The translations under genes and the position numbers were made by a program. Below are positions 1-8,501 of a stretch of 60,237 nt of DNA, one piece after another. The DNA comes from RI-92 sp037384645 (GTDB taxonomy: Bacteria > Pseudomonadota > Gammaproteobacteria > UBA6429 > Thiohalophilaceae): NCBI GenBank assembly GCA_037384645.1, contig JARRNT010000040.1, positions 1-60,237 on the forward strand, given 5' to 3'. The notes under the pieces are model-generated. The model searched no databases and was not told where the DNA came from. It was given only the letters and a program-made list of their open reading frames with translations. Position 1 is the stretch's first letter; each line of letters opens with the position of its first letter.

Positions 1-1141
1 GCAGATAGTTGCGATGTTCGTGTGCGATCTCCAGGGGAATGAAGGTGGATTCAAGCAGATGGCCGGCGAGGAACCACAGAACCGCAAAGCTCAGTATCGG
101 CGCGGACCGCCGTACTCTCAGCGCCACCACCACCAGGATCAACAGGCCGGCAACCGCCGGCAGTGTGGTCCAGGGTTGTACCAAGGAATGGGACAGGGTG
201 ATGTCGTCATGCTGGCCGCCGAACCAGTCGATGCGCGGGAACAGCAATAGCGCCAGGTAGAAGAACAGGACCCGGGCCTCGGTCAGGAGGCGCTCGCTCA
301 GGGTGAAGTCGCGGGCGCCATAGCGTGAACTGAAATAGAACACCGCCAGCGCGGTGAAAAGCAGCACCACTCCGGCCGCCACGGACCACAGGACGGCGCG
401 CGTGCGACGTGGAAGACCGGCGAGGCGCGCCCAGGGTGGCAGGGCTCCGAAGACAGTCGCGTCGATGACTACGGCGAACAATGGCAGGGCGACAGCGTTT
501 TCCTTGCTGAGCATGCCCGCGGCGCCAAAGCCGACCAGGCTGGATACAGCAATCGCCGTCCCGCGCCGGCGTTGTCCTGCGTTCCAGGCCAGGCGACCGT
601 GGAAATACCCGATCAGCCCACACAGAACGAACAGCGCCGAAAGGGAGGTCATGCGCTGAACCACGTACAGCACGCTTGTCAGTTGCAGCGGATGCACCAC
701 CCACCACAGGGCAACCAGGGCAGCCAGCACCATGACTTCGTCCAAACCCCCTGCAGCCCGGTTCCGGGTTTCGGCCGGCGCCAGCTGTCGCAGGACCAGC
801 AGTGCGAGCCAGAATACCAACAGGCCATTGGTCACGTGTATGGCGATGTTGGTCAGTTTGTAGGGAGTGGTATCGCCGAATCCGCCACTGAAATAGTAGT
901 TCAGGGCGAAGCTGAGCATTGCTAGCGGCCGTTGCAGCGGGCCCGCCTGCAGCGAGAAGGCAGCGTGAGAAAGAGTGGAGGTATCGAGTCGAGTGACCTT
1001 CAGGTAATCGTTGTGGACGATGTTGCCGAAGTCGTCGAAGACCCAGGGGCCGGAGGCCCCGGGGAGGTACACCGCCCCGCCAAGCAGGATCAGTACAAGA
1101 AGAAAGGACAGGGCGAGACGCCGCTGACCGTGTGGACTCAT
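1..1141 (-). CDS. Polytopic membrane glycosyltransferase-like protein (possible pilin oligosaccharyltransferase), C-terminus cut by window
   Basis: The minus-strand frame is open from an ATG at 1141 to the window edge (380 codons seen). It encodes a hydrophobic N-terminal segment followed by an acidic loop with VFDDFGNIVHN near residues 34-44, then many membrane spans. Motifs such as QRPLAMLSFALNY, YKLTNIAIHVTNGLLVFW, VVHPLQLTSVLYVVQRMT and MLSKENAVALPLF resemble the GT-C-fold protein family related to O-mannosyltransferases (TMTC/DUF1736-like), which also occurs beside type IV pilin genes. The aspartate pair in the first periplasmic loop is where GT-C enzymes place their catalytic acid. It sits directly downstream of pilA on the same strand, so pilin O-glycosylation is the favoured inference; specificity is unknown. 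The pilin terminator lies between the two genes, so it may be expressed at a lower level. The rest of the protein lies outside the window. Confidence 0.7.
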   Translation of the reverse strand, partial: MSPHGQRRLALSFLLVLILLGGAVYLPGASGPWVFDDFGNIVHNDYLKVTRLDTSTLSHAAFSLQAGPLQRPLAMLSFALNYYFSGGFGDTTPYKLTNIAIHVTNGLLVFWLALLVLRQLAPAETRNRAAGGLDEVMVLAALVALWWVVHPLQLTSVLYVVQRMTSLSALFVLCGLIGYFHGRLAWNAGQRRRGTAIAVSSLVGFGAAGMLSKENAVALPLFAVVIDATVFGALPPWARLAGLPRRTRAVLWSVAAGVVLLFTALAVFYFSSRYGARDFTLSERLLTEARVLFFYLALLLFPRIDWFGGQHDDITLSHSLVQPWTTLPAVAGLLILVVVALRVRRSAPILSFAVLWFLAGHLLESTFIPLEIAHEHRNYL

Positions 1142-1169
1142 TTCGATCCGCCTTTCGGGGGCAATGCAG

Positions 1170-1541
1170 TCATGATGCGCGACGAGTCCCGGAAAAAACA
1201 AGGGCGACTTGCGTCGCCCTTGTCCGCTTCAACGAGCCCACGGTACCGGTAGCAGTGGTAGCCACGCTGTAGACGTACTTGCCGGCATAGCTGGTGGCCG
1301 ACTGCAGACCCAGGGAAGCCTGGGACGGCAGCGGATTGCTCGCATCGCCGACAACGTAGCCCTCGCTGAAGGCAACGTCGATCGCCGTACGCGCAGCGCT
1401 CGACATGGACGCCGCTTCACCGACCTTCGTCTTGATGGTGTAGTCCTGGTAGGCCGGCACCGCGATGGCCGCCAGGATGCCGATGATCGCGACCACGATC
1501 ATCAATTCGATCAGGGTAAAACCTTTAGATACTGATTTCAT
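1170..1541 (-). CDS. pilA: Type IV major pilin, PilA-like, with an abnormal C-terminus
   Basis: The start at 1541 gives MKSVSKGFTLIELM, a short leader with a prepilin peptidase site between Gly7 and Phe8 and the conserved Glu5 of the mature pilin. A GGAGAG ribosome binding site precedes this ATG, whereas an upstream in-frame start at 1583 would add an unusual leader. The hydrophobic helix (LIELMIVVAIIGILAAIAVPAYQ) is typical of an assembled pilin. After about residue 97 (YVYSVATTATGTV) the family signal stops. The last 25 or so residues are basic and are read straight through the gene's own terminator hairpin, and the C-terminal beta region and disulfide loop are absent (no cysteine at all). 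The protein is 123 residues; pilins of this type usually have 140-160. The gene has probably lost its true 3' end and stop codon, by deletion or assembly error. The sigma-54 promoter upstream suggests PilR control. Confidence 0.8.
   Translation of the reverse strand: MKSVSKGFTLIELMIVVAIIGILAAIAVPAYQDYTIKTKVGEAASMSSAARTAIDVAFSEGYVVGDASNPLPSQASLGLQSATSYAGKYVYSVATTATGTVGSLKRTRATQVALVFSGTRRAS
1193..1223 (-). terminator. Rho-independent terminator of pilA
   Basis: An 11-base-pair perfect stem (1198-1208 paired with 1213-1223, loop of 4) is followed on the minus strand by six T residues (1198-1193). It lies inside the annotated 3' end of the pilin reading frame, which shows that the pilin stop codon should come before it. 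Confidence 0.85.
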
Positions 1542-1695
1542 AATGCTCTCTCCAAGTTTTGGGTTAGTGACGCTTAGCTCCAAGAATTCCTGTTGCGCCG
1601 CCGTTCCATCGGGTTGTTAGCCGGCTCTCCCTGCCGACAACGCGGACAGGTACTTCATCGGCAGACAAGGCACAATCTGAAGTTAGATTTCTTAT

Positions 1696-1711
1696 TGCAG
1701 CTTGTGTGCCA
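1696..1711 (-). promoter_or_regulatory. Sigma-54 promoter of pilA
   Basis: On the minus strand the sequence is TGGCACACAAGCTGCA. It has the invariant GG (1710-1709) and GC (1698-1697) exactly 10 bases apart, as required for RpoN promoters (TGGCAC-N5-TTGCA). It is about 155 bases upstream of the pilA ATG and points at it. Pilin genes of gammaproteobacteria are classically transcribed by sigma-54 with PilR, whose gene is in this window at 13511-14878. Confidence 0.85.
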
Positions 1712-1847
1712 AAACCTGCCTGGTTGCCCAGGTTATTGTACTTATCGTAAAGCGGCTGATTTTTCCTTGAATTTCATTTGCTTGTTGTGACGGCCTTCAC
1801 GTGTTTGTGACTCAACGGGGATATGATCCGTGGCGCTAGGCGGTAAT

Positions 1848-1911
1848 AAGCCTGACAAGAATTGTTGGTATAGTCATGGGTTGTCACAAACTGACAATTA
1901 TTGTCAGGCTT
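1848..1911 (-). promoter_or_regulatory. Cluster of TTGTCAG half-sites, candidate PilR enhancer
   Basis: Four copies of the half-site TTGTCA(G) or its complement lie at 1852-1858, 1881-1886, 1891-1897 and 1901-1907. The last two form a palindrome (CTGACAA-TTA-TTGTCAG). The outermost pair makes an 11-base inverted repeat (1848-1858 with 1901-1911). The cluster is 140-200 bases upstream of the sigma-54 -24 element, the normal place for an enhancer. TGTC-containing repeats are the described recognition element of Pseudomonas PilR. Assignment to PilR is inference. The sites also lie upstream of the divergent gspC. Confidence 0.55.
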
Positions 1912-2154
1912 GACGGGGCCTGATTAAAACATAAACAATACGGGTTCTGGGCTTCACTTAATCAAGTAATTTAACTAAACTAGATAACTACTTGTTAAAT
2001 AAAAATTTTGACGCTGTTAAGTCATCGGCGAAGATGCCGCTAGTTAGGGAGACTGTCAGCAGTCAAGGCAGATGAATAGCCCGTAGCTTGTTTGAACCGG
2101 GCTGTCGGTGGGTGATTACCCCATAATGAAAAACTTGTGATGGATTAATATTGG
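1912..2154 (+). other. AT-rich upstream region and structured leader of the gsp operon
   Basis: No gene is visible here. The first half is AT-rich. The second half carries three small potential hairpins: 2026-2029 with 2036-2039, 2051-2055 with 2060-2064, and 2078-2083 with 2098-2103. The gspC start follows without a strong ribosome binding site. The hairpins could form a structured 5' leader, but no known riboswitch class was recognised. Confidence 0.3.
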
Positions 2155-3075
2155 ATGCAAGGTCAGATTGTAAAGGCCACGCAGGAGTGGGCGTCACTCC
2201 TGACAAATCTGCAATGGCAAAAGGTGATGCGGCTTGCGCCAAAGTGGCTGGCCTTGCTGATGGTGATCCTGGTCGCAAAATCGGCGGCGGATCTGACCTG
2301 GTTGCTATTTGCGCCCAGCTCGCGGGGAATCGCCGGTACCCAGCGTTTGCAGGCGACACACAGCCGGGCACAGGTCCCGGTGCGATTGCGTACGGTTAGC
2401 GATTTGCACCTGTTTGGCGTGGCCAGCAAGACACCGGTGCAGCAGGCACCCATCGAAGCGAAAAAGACGCATCTGAAGCTGACTTTACGCGGCGTATTTG
2501 CGGCGACTAACTCGGCAGAGGCCTTGGCCATTATCGCGGATGCCCGCGGTAAGGAAAAAGTCTATCGCAAAGGTGACACCATTTTTTCCGGCGTCAAACT
2601 GTATGCGGTCTATCCGGATCGTGTGATCCTGGAGCGCAGTGGTAATTTTGAATCGCTCAGCCTGCCACGCAATGAAGATGAGGCGGCAGCGAAGGGGATA
2701 CGTATGGTCAGGCCGAGTCAGCCACCTTCCAATCGCAGCCTGCCGGTTGTGACGCGGACGGTACAGGGCGGCCCGATCCTGCAGAAGTTCCGGCAACAGA
2801 TTTTACAACATCCGCAAGAGTTCTATAAAAACATGCGGATTGAACCCGTTACCGGCAGTAACAATCAGGTTAAAGGCTATACCTTCAACTATAACGACCC
2901 GAAAATTATGAATGCCATTGGGTTACGTCCCAATGACATTATCGTTGCCGTGGATGGTCAACCGGCAAGCCCATCGGTCTTGTCCAGCCTGTTGAGCAAA
3001 TTATCGACGGCGACCAGTATCAGTCTGGGAATAGAGCGCAATGGCCAGCGTGAAAATATTAATATCAACATGTAG
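2155..3075 (+). CDS. gspC: Type II secretion system inner-membrane protein GspC
   Basis: GspC links the inner-membrane platform to the outer-membrane secretin. The 306-residue protein has a short cytoplasmic N-terminus and one membrane span near residues 29-50 (APKWLALLMVILVAKSAADLTW region). A periplasmic homology region follows (about 100-185: LTLRGVFAATNS... through YRKGDTIFSGVKLYAVYPDRVILERSG). A C-terminal PDZ domain lies at about 225-306 (GYTFNYND..., IGLRPNDIIVAVDGQ). It is the first gene of the gsp operon and ends 3 bases before gspD. Length and domain order are normal for the family. Confidence 0.93.
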   Translation: MQGQIVKATQEWASLLTNLQWQKVMRLAPKWLALLMVILVAKSAADLTWLLFAPSSRGIAGTQRLQATHSRAQVPVRLRTVSDLHLFGVASKTPVQQAPIEAKKTHLKLTLRGVFAATNSAEALAIIADARGKEKVYRKGDTIFSGVKLYAVYPDRVILERSGNFESLSLPRNEDEAAAKGIRMVRPSQPPSNRSLPVVTRTVQGGPILQKFRQQILQHPQEFYKNMRIEPVTGSNNQVKGYTFNYNDPKIMNAIGLRPNDIIVAVDGQPASPSVLSSLLSKLSTATSISLGIERNGQRENININM

Positions 3076-3078
3076 GTA

Positions 3079-5277
3079 ATGATGTTTGCCATGATTAACA
3101 AGTTTACACAGCGTGGGTTGCATATTATCGCCATGGCGACGTCTCTGACACTACTATGTGGCTGGACACTGTCTTACCCGCTTTCTGTCTACGCACAAAA
3201 AAGTAAATCTACGTCAACGAACCAGCACAAAACTGAGCGTAAAAAGATTCCTCAGAAAGGCGAGATTACCCTGAATTTTGCTAATGCGGATATTTCCACG
3301 GTGATTGAAGCTGTGTCCAAATTCACGGGCCAGAATTTTATTATTGACCCCCGCGTCAAGGGCAGGGTGACAATCATTTCTCACCGGCCAATGAATGCCG
3401 ATCAGATCTATCAGGTGTTTCTGTCAGTGCTGAAAGTGCATGGTTTTGCCGCGATCCCCGGCCCGGATGTGGTCAAGATCGTGCCGGATGTCAACGCCAA
3501 GCAGGATGCCATTGACACACTGAACGCAGCCCGGCACGACATGGGTGACCAGATGATTACCCAAATCATCGAGGTCAAACACGTCAATGCCAGTCAGCTG
3601 GTGCCAATCCTGCGACCATTGGTGCCACAGCGCGGCCAACTGGCCGCCGTACCCTCATCGAACGTTATAATTATTGCCGATACCGCTGCCAATATTGCCC
3701 GTCTGACCAAGATCATCCATCGCATCGACACGGTCTCCGGCGATCAGATTGAGCTTATTCCCCTGCAACATGCCTCGGCCACGGAGGTGGTGCGGGTACT
3801 GACGCAACTGTCAGCCAATGAACCCAAGGCACCCGGTGGCCGTCCCAAACTGGTCGCGGACGATCGCACGAACAGTATTCTGATCAGCGGATCGAAATCC
3901 GAGCGTCTGCGTCTCAAGGCCCTGATCGCCAGCCTGGATACTCCCATGGAGGTGGGAGGCAATATCCACGTGGTATACCTGCGCAATGCCGTGGCCAAGG
4001 ACCTGGTGCCGGTATTGACGGGGGTCAGCAAAACGGTGGTCAAGGGCAAGGCGGCCGCGGGCGGCAATTCTCAGGTTTTCATCCAGGCCGATGAAAGCAC
4101 CAATGCGCTGGTGATTACTGCACCGCCGGATGTTTACCGCTCCCTGCGTTCGGTGATTTCCCAGCTGGATGTTCGTCGGGCCCAGGTGATGGTGGACGCG
4201 GTAATTGCCGAGATCACAACTGACAAGGCCAGGGAGCTGGGGATACAGTGGGCGGTGGACGGCCGCAATGGCGGCAATGCCGTGGGGCTGGTGAATTTTA
4301 CCCTGGGCACGCCGATTACCGCCCTGGCTAATCTGACCAGTCCGCCGAACCCGGCCGGTCTCACCGTGGGTGCGGGTAATTTTAATGGCACCAACAAGAT
4401 AGCGGCACTGTTATCCGCCCTGGCCGCTGATTCGCATACCAATATCCTGTCGACGCCGACCCTGGTTACCCTTGATAATCATGAGGCGTCGATCGTTGTA
4501 GGCCAGAACGTGCCGTTTGTCACCGGTTCTTATGCTAATACCGGTGGTGGGACAACACCGACAAATCCATTTACGACCATACAGCGTCAGGATGTGGGTC
4601 TCACCCTCAAGATCAAGCCGCAGATTAACGAAGGCGATACCATCAAAATGGATGTGACCCAGCAGGTATCCAGTATTGCCCCCAGCAGCGGCGCTGCTGA
4701 TATCATTACCAACAAGCGTGAAATCAAGACCAGTGTCCTGGTCGATGATGGACAGATTATCGTCCTCGGTGGTTTGATCAAGGATGACCTGACCCAGACG
4801 GAACAGAAGGTGCCGGGGCTGGGTGATATTCCCCTGCTGGGCTGGTTATTCCGCTATGAAAAGACGGAGAAGATCAAAACCGATCTCATGGTCTTCCTGC
4901 ACCCGACCATTCTCAAGGACAAGAAAACCATGCTGTCCCTGACCAGCAGTAAATACGATTTCATACGGGCGAAGCAACTGGATATGCGGAAACAAGGCCT
5001 CGACCTGATGAATGACAAGGAAGTGCCGGTCATGCCGAAGATGGATCAGATGCTGACCCTGCCGCCACCGTATGAAGATTCCGCGCAACGCATGGAGTTG
5101 AGTAATCCTCAGGATGACTTTAAAACTACGCAGGCAATCCCAAATTCCGGCAAATCCGCGATGACCAATGCGGTCAAGTCGAATAAACTGGAGACACCGC
5201 CGTCCTCCGGACAGGACAATAGCCAAGTTACTCCGCCTTTCATCAGTGACGATAATGCAGGATCCCCACCTCAGTGA
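3079..5277 (+). CDS. gspD: Type II secretion system outer-membrane secretin GspD
   Basis: This is the pore-forming secretin of the type II system. It has an N-terminal signal sequence (hydrophobic stretch followed by SVYAQ near residue 40). The N0 domain starts around EITLNFANADISTVIEAV, and N1-N3 repeats follow with the DxVRANSIL-like VADDRTNSILISG motif. The secretin core has the signature VPGLGDIPLLGWLF near residue 590. The C-terminus extends about 100 residues past the secretin domain and is polar, which may hold the pilotin-binding S-domain. At 732 residues the length is usual. Several possible ATG codons lie within the first six codons; the first is used here. Its 3' end overlaps gspE. 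Confidence 0.95.
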   Translation: MMFAMINKFTQRGLHIIAMATSLTLLCGWTLSYPLSVYAQKSKSTSTNQHKTERKKIPQKGEITLNFANADISTVIEAVSKFTGQNFIIDPRVKGRVTIISHRPMNADQIYQVFLSVLKVHGFAAIPGPDVVKIVPDVNAKQDAIDTLNAARHDMGDQMITQIIEVKHVNASQLVPILRPLVPQRGQLAAVPSSNVIIIADTAANIARLTKIIHRIDTVSGDQIELIPLQHASATEVVRVLTQLSANEPKAPGGRPKLVADDRTNSILISGSKSERLRLKALIASLDTPMEVGGNIHVVYLRNAVAKDLVPVLTGVSKTVVKGKAAAGGNSQVFIQADESTNALVITAPPDVYRSLRSVISQLDVRRAQVMVDAVIAEITTDKARELGIQWAVDGRNGGNAVGLVNFTLGTPITALANLTSPPNPAGLTVGAGNFNGTNKIAALLSALAADSHTNILSTPTLVTLDNHEASIVVGQNVPFVTGSYANTGGGTTPTNPFTTIQRQDVGLTLKIKPQINEGDTIKMDVTQQVSSIAPSSGAADIITNKREIKTSVLVDDGQIIVLGGLIKDDLTQTEQKVPGLGDIPLLGWLFRYEKTEKIKTDLMVFLHPTILKDKKTMLSLTSSKYDFIRAKQLDMRKQGLDLMNDKEVPVMPKMDQMLTLPPPYEDSAQRMELSNPQDDFKTTQAIPNSGKSAMTNAVKSNKLETPPSSGQDNSQVTPPFISDDNAGSPPQ

Positions 5278-6787
5278 CGACAGCGACCTGGCGATTCAGA
5301 CCTTGCCGAGCCAGGGTCTGGAGCGCCTGTCGTATTCTTATGCCAAGCGGCACGGGGTCATTGTTACCCAGATCTCGCCGCGCCAGGTGGAGGTGATTTT
5401 CCGCAAGGGCGGAGACAATACGCCTTTGCTGGAATTACGCCGCCACTACAAGCGACCCATCATTCCCACCCTGGTGGATGAAAAGGAATTCGAGAAACAT
5501 CTGCAACAAAATTACGAAACCTCATCGTCCAGCAGTGCGATGGAAATGATGGAGGGCCTGGGCGACGAAATGGACCTGTCCAGTATTGCCCAGGAGCTGG
5601 CCGAGCCGGAGGACCTGCTGGAAACCGAGGATGACGCCCCCATTATTCGTCTGATCAATGCCCTGTTGTCCCTGGCCGTAAAGGAAAACGCCTCGGATAT
5701 TCATATTGAACCATTTGAAAACCGCCTGATGGTGCGGTTGCGCATCGACGGTGTGCTACGTGAAGTTCTGCAACCACCACGGGCTCTGGCGCCGCTGATC
5801 ACTTCGCGGGTCAAGGTCATGGCGAAACTGGATATTGCCGAAAAGCGCCTGCCGCAGGATGGGCGTATTTCCTTTCGCATTGCCGGACATCCCGTGGATG
5901 TGCGGGTGTCTACCCTGCCGTCCGGGCATGGCGAGCGCGTGGTGCTGCGACTGCTCGACAAGCAGGCCGGGCGACTGGACCTGGGCCAGCTAGGTATGGA
6001 CCCGTCGATACAGGAGTCCCTGGATCAGATGATCCATCGTCCCCACGGCATCTTCCTGGTCACCGGGCCGACCGGCTCCGGTAAGACCACCACCCTGTAT
6101 GCTGCGCTTGGTCGGCTTAACGATACCAGCCGAAACATCATGACGGTTGAAGACCCGATCGAATATTACATCGATGGCATTGGCCAGACCCAGGTCAACC
6201 CCAAGGTGGATATGAGTTTTGCCCGCGGCCTGCGCGCAATCCTGCGCCAGGACCCGGACGTGGTGATGGTGGGTGAGATTCGTGACCTGGAAACCGTGGA
6301 AATTGCAATCCAGTCATCATTGACCGGCCACCTGGTGTTCTCCACCCTGCACACGAACACAGCCATCGGCGCAATCACGCGTATGCGGGATATGGGGGTG
6401 GAGCCATTTCTGTTGTCCTCCACCGTTATCGGGGTGCTGGCTCAGCGCCTGGTCCGTTTGTTGTGCCCGCATTGCAAACGGCCACATGTCCCTGATCTCA
6501 GTGAGTGTGAACTGCTGGGATTGCCGTCAGAAGACCCCCCGATTTTGTACGAACCCACCGGTTGTGAGAAATGTAACTTTCTGGGTTACCGTGGTCGAAC
6601 CGGTATTTACGAACTGATCGAAATCGACAATGAGATGCGCTCCCTGATTCACGACAAGGCGGGCGAGCATCAGCTGGAACTCCATGCCCGCCAGAACTGG
6701 CCGAGCATTCGCCAGGATGGGATGCGCCGTATCCTGGCCGGTGATACCTCACTGGAAGAAGTCCTGCGCGTGACTCGGGAGGACTAA
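5255..6787 (+). CDS. gspE: Type II secretion system ATPase GspE
   Basis: This is the cytoplasmic ATPase that drives pseudopilus assembly. The start at 5255 (MQDPHLSDD) is chosen over an upstream start at 5168, because the extra 29 residues would lie deep inside gspD and do not look like the family. The chosen start gives 510 residues and overlaps gspD by 23 bases. It has the N-terminal N1E region, the Walker A GPTGSGKTTTLYAAL, the Asp box and Walker B (DPDVVMVGEIRD), and the His box (TGHLVFSTLHTN). The zinc-binding tetracysteine region is CPHC...CEKC, followed by GYRGRTGIYEL. Confidence 0.96.
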   Translation: MQDPHLSDDSDLAIQTLPSQGLERLSYSYAKRHGVIVTQISPRQVEVIFRKGGDNTPLLELRRHYKRPIIPTLVDEKEFEKHLQQNYETSSSSSAMEMMEGLGDEMDLSSIAQELAEPEDLLETEDDAPIIRLINALLSLAVKENASDIHIEPFENRLMVRLRIDGVLREVLQPPRALAPLITSRVKVMAKLDIAEKRLPQDGRISFRIAGHPVDVRVSTLPSGHGERVVLRLLDKQAGRLDLGQLGMDPSIQESLDQMIHRPHGIFLVTGPTGSGKTTTLYAALGRLNDTSRNIMTVEDPIEYYIDGIGQTQVNPKVDMSFARGLRAILRQDPDVVMVGEIRDLETVEIAIQSSLTGHLVFSTLHTNTAIGAITRMRDMGVEPFLLSSTVIGVLAQRLVRLLCPHCKRPHVPDLSECELLGLPSEDPPILYEPTGCEKCNFLGYRGRTGIYELIEIDNEMRSLIHDKAGEHQLELHARQNWPSIRQDGMRRILAGDTSLEEVLRVTRED

Positions 6788-6793
6788 GGTGTC

Positions 6794-8014
6794 ATGGGGG
6801 CGTTTGAATATGCAGCACTGGACAAGGGCGGCAAGGAACGCAAGGGTGTTCTCGAAGGCGATTCGCCCAGGGCCATTCGCCAGCAACTGCGCGATAAGGG
6901 TCTGATTCCGTTATCGGTTGATGAAGTCGCGCATCGTGAATCGGCCTCCAGGCCAGGGTTTCGCATCCACTTGCGGCGCGGTATCAGTGCCACCGACCTG
7001 GCCCTGCTGACACGGCAACTTTCCACGCTGTCCCGCGCAGGTCTGCCGCTGGACGAGGCCACGTCGACAGTGGCCAGACAGAGTGAAAAACCACGGTTGA
7101 AAAGCCTGATGCTGGGTGTGCGGGCCAGGGTGATGGAGGGGCATACCCTGGCAGATGGCTTCGGCAAGTTTCCCCATGTCTTTCCGGAACTGTATCGCGC
7201 CACGGTCGCCGCCGGTGAGCAGTCAGGCCATCTGGATACCGTGCTCGAACGCCTCGCCGATTATACCGAGGCCCGACAACAACTTACCCAGCGTATCCAG
7301 TTAGCCATGTTTTATCCGGCTATCCTCACGGTCCTGTCGATTGTGGTGGTGGGGGCCCTGCTGGGCTATGTGGTACCGCAGATTGTCAACGTGTTTCAGA
7401 ATATGGGGGGGACCCTGCCGCTGATGACGCGGATCCTGATTGCGATTAGCGGTTTCTTTCGTTCTTATTATTTAGCGCTGTTTATCGGATTAGTTGCCCT
7501 GATTAGTGGTACGGTTTATATCCTGCGCAAACCGGGACCGAAGTACAAGTTTCATGAATTCCTGTTGAAATTACCGGTAGTGGGCCGATTTGTCCGGGGC
7601 GTCAATACGGCACGCTTCGCCCGGACCCTGAGCATCCTGGCGGCCAGCGGGGTCCCGGTGCTGGAGGCCCTGCGGATTGCAGGCCAGGTCGTGGGTAATC
7701 TGCCCATGCGTGATGCCGTGCAGGCGGCGGCCCACAAGATCCGGGAAGGTGCGCCGCTGGCACGCTCACTGGAGCAAAGCGGCTATTTCCCGCCGATGAC
7801 AGTGAACCTGATAGCCAGTGGCGAGGTCAGTGGTAATCTGGAAGAGATGCTGGACCGGGCCGCGACCAATCAGGAACGGGAGCAGGAGACGCAGATTGCC
7901 TTTATGATGGGGCTGATGGAACCGGTGCTAATCATTGTCATGGGCCTGATCGTGCTGTTTATCGTGATGGCAACCCTGCTGCCCATTTTCAATATGGACC
8001 AGTTAATAAAATAA
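6794..8014 (+). CDS. gspF: Type II secretion system inner-membrane platform protein GspF
   Basis: GspF is the polytopic platform protein contacting GspE and GspL. The 406-residue protein begins MGAFEYAALDKGGKERKG, the usual GspF start. It has two T2SSF domains (about 70-195 and 275-395) and membrane spans near 170-195, 225-245 and 375-400. It starts 6 bases after gspE. Nothing unusual is seen. Confidence 0.95.
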   Translation: MGAFEYAALDKGGKERKGVLEGDSPRAIRQQLRDKGLIPLSVDEVAHRESASRPGFRIHLRRGISATDLALLTRQLSTLSRAGLPLDEATSTVARQSEKPRLKSLMLGVRARVMEGHTLADGFGKFPHVFPELYRATVAAGEQSGHLDTVLERLADYTEARQQLTQRIQLAMFYPAILTVLSIVVVGALLGYVVPQIVNVFQNMGGTLPLMTRILIAISGFFRSYYLALFIGLVALISGTVYILRKPGPKYKFHEFLLKLPVVGRFVRGVNTARFARTLSILAASGVPVLEALRIAGQVVGNLPMRDAVQAAAHKIREGAPLARSLEQSGYFPPMTVNLIASGEVSGNLEEMLDRAATNQEREQETQIAFMMGLMEPVLIIVMGLIVLFIVMATLLPIFNMDQLIK

Positions 8015-8063
8015 AAATATACCGGTTAGGTGTGTTACGCAATTTGAGGAGATAGAGGTCGAC

Positions 8064-8501
8064 ATGATGAAAGTCGTTAAACAAACAGGTTTTACCCTGA
8101 TCGAAGTGATGGTCGTGGTAGTCATCCTTGGCATTCTTGCCGCCGTTGTGGTGCCGAATATCATGAATAAACCGGATGAGGCACGGGTGAGCAAGGCCAA
8201 GCAGGATGTACGCGCCCTGGAAGCGGCACTGAATGCCTACAAGCTCGATAATTATGATTATCCCAGTACCGAACAGGGACTGGCCGCGCTGGTGAAAAAG
8301 CCCAGCGGGAATCCACCGGCCAAGCACTGGAATGGTCCGTATGTGAAAAAAGTCCCTATGGACCCCTGGCACAATCCCTATCAGTACATGAACCCCGGGG
8401 TTCATGGTGATATCGATATTTTCTCTACCGGTAAGAATGTGAATTCGCCGGATGACGATATCGGTAACTGGAATCTGGATGAGCACATCTCGGTTAAATA
8501 G
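8064..8501 (+). CDS. gspG: Major pseudopilin GspG
   Basis: This is the main subunit of the type II pseudopilus. The short leader MMKVVKQTG is followed by FTLIEVMVVVVILGILAAVVVPN, with cleavage by prepilin peptidase after the glycine. The C-terminal half has the calcium-site region typical of GspG (DPWHNPYQYMNPG... DIGNWN). The length of 145 residues is normal. A strong GAGGAGATAGAGG ribosome binding region lies in the 49-base gap after gspF, in keeping with GspG being made in excess. Confidence 0.96.
   Translation: MMKVVKQTGFTLIEVMVVVVILGILAAVVVPNIMNKPDEARVSKAKQDVRALEAALNAYKLDNYDYPSTEQGLAALVKKPSGNPPAKHWNGPYVKKVPMDPWHNPYQYMNPGVHGDIDIFSTGKNVNSPDDDIGNWNLDEHISVK

Noticed and set aside
1542..1583. 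Upstream in-frame start of the pilin at 1583 (14 extra residues)
   Set aside because: The ATG at 1541 has a GGAGAG site and gives a normal 7-residue prepilin leader.
2020..2120. Possible cyclic-di-GMP or other riboswitch before gspC
   Set aside because: Hairpins are present but none of the conserved core bases of known riboswitch classes are seen.
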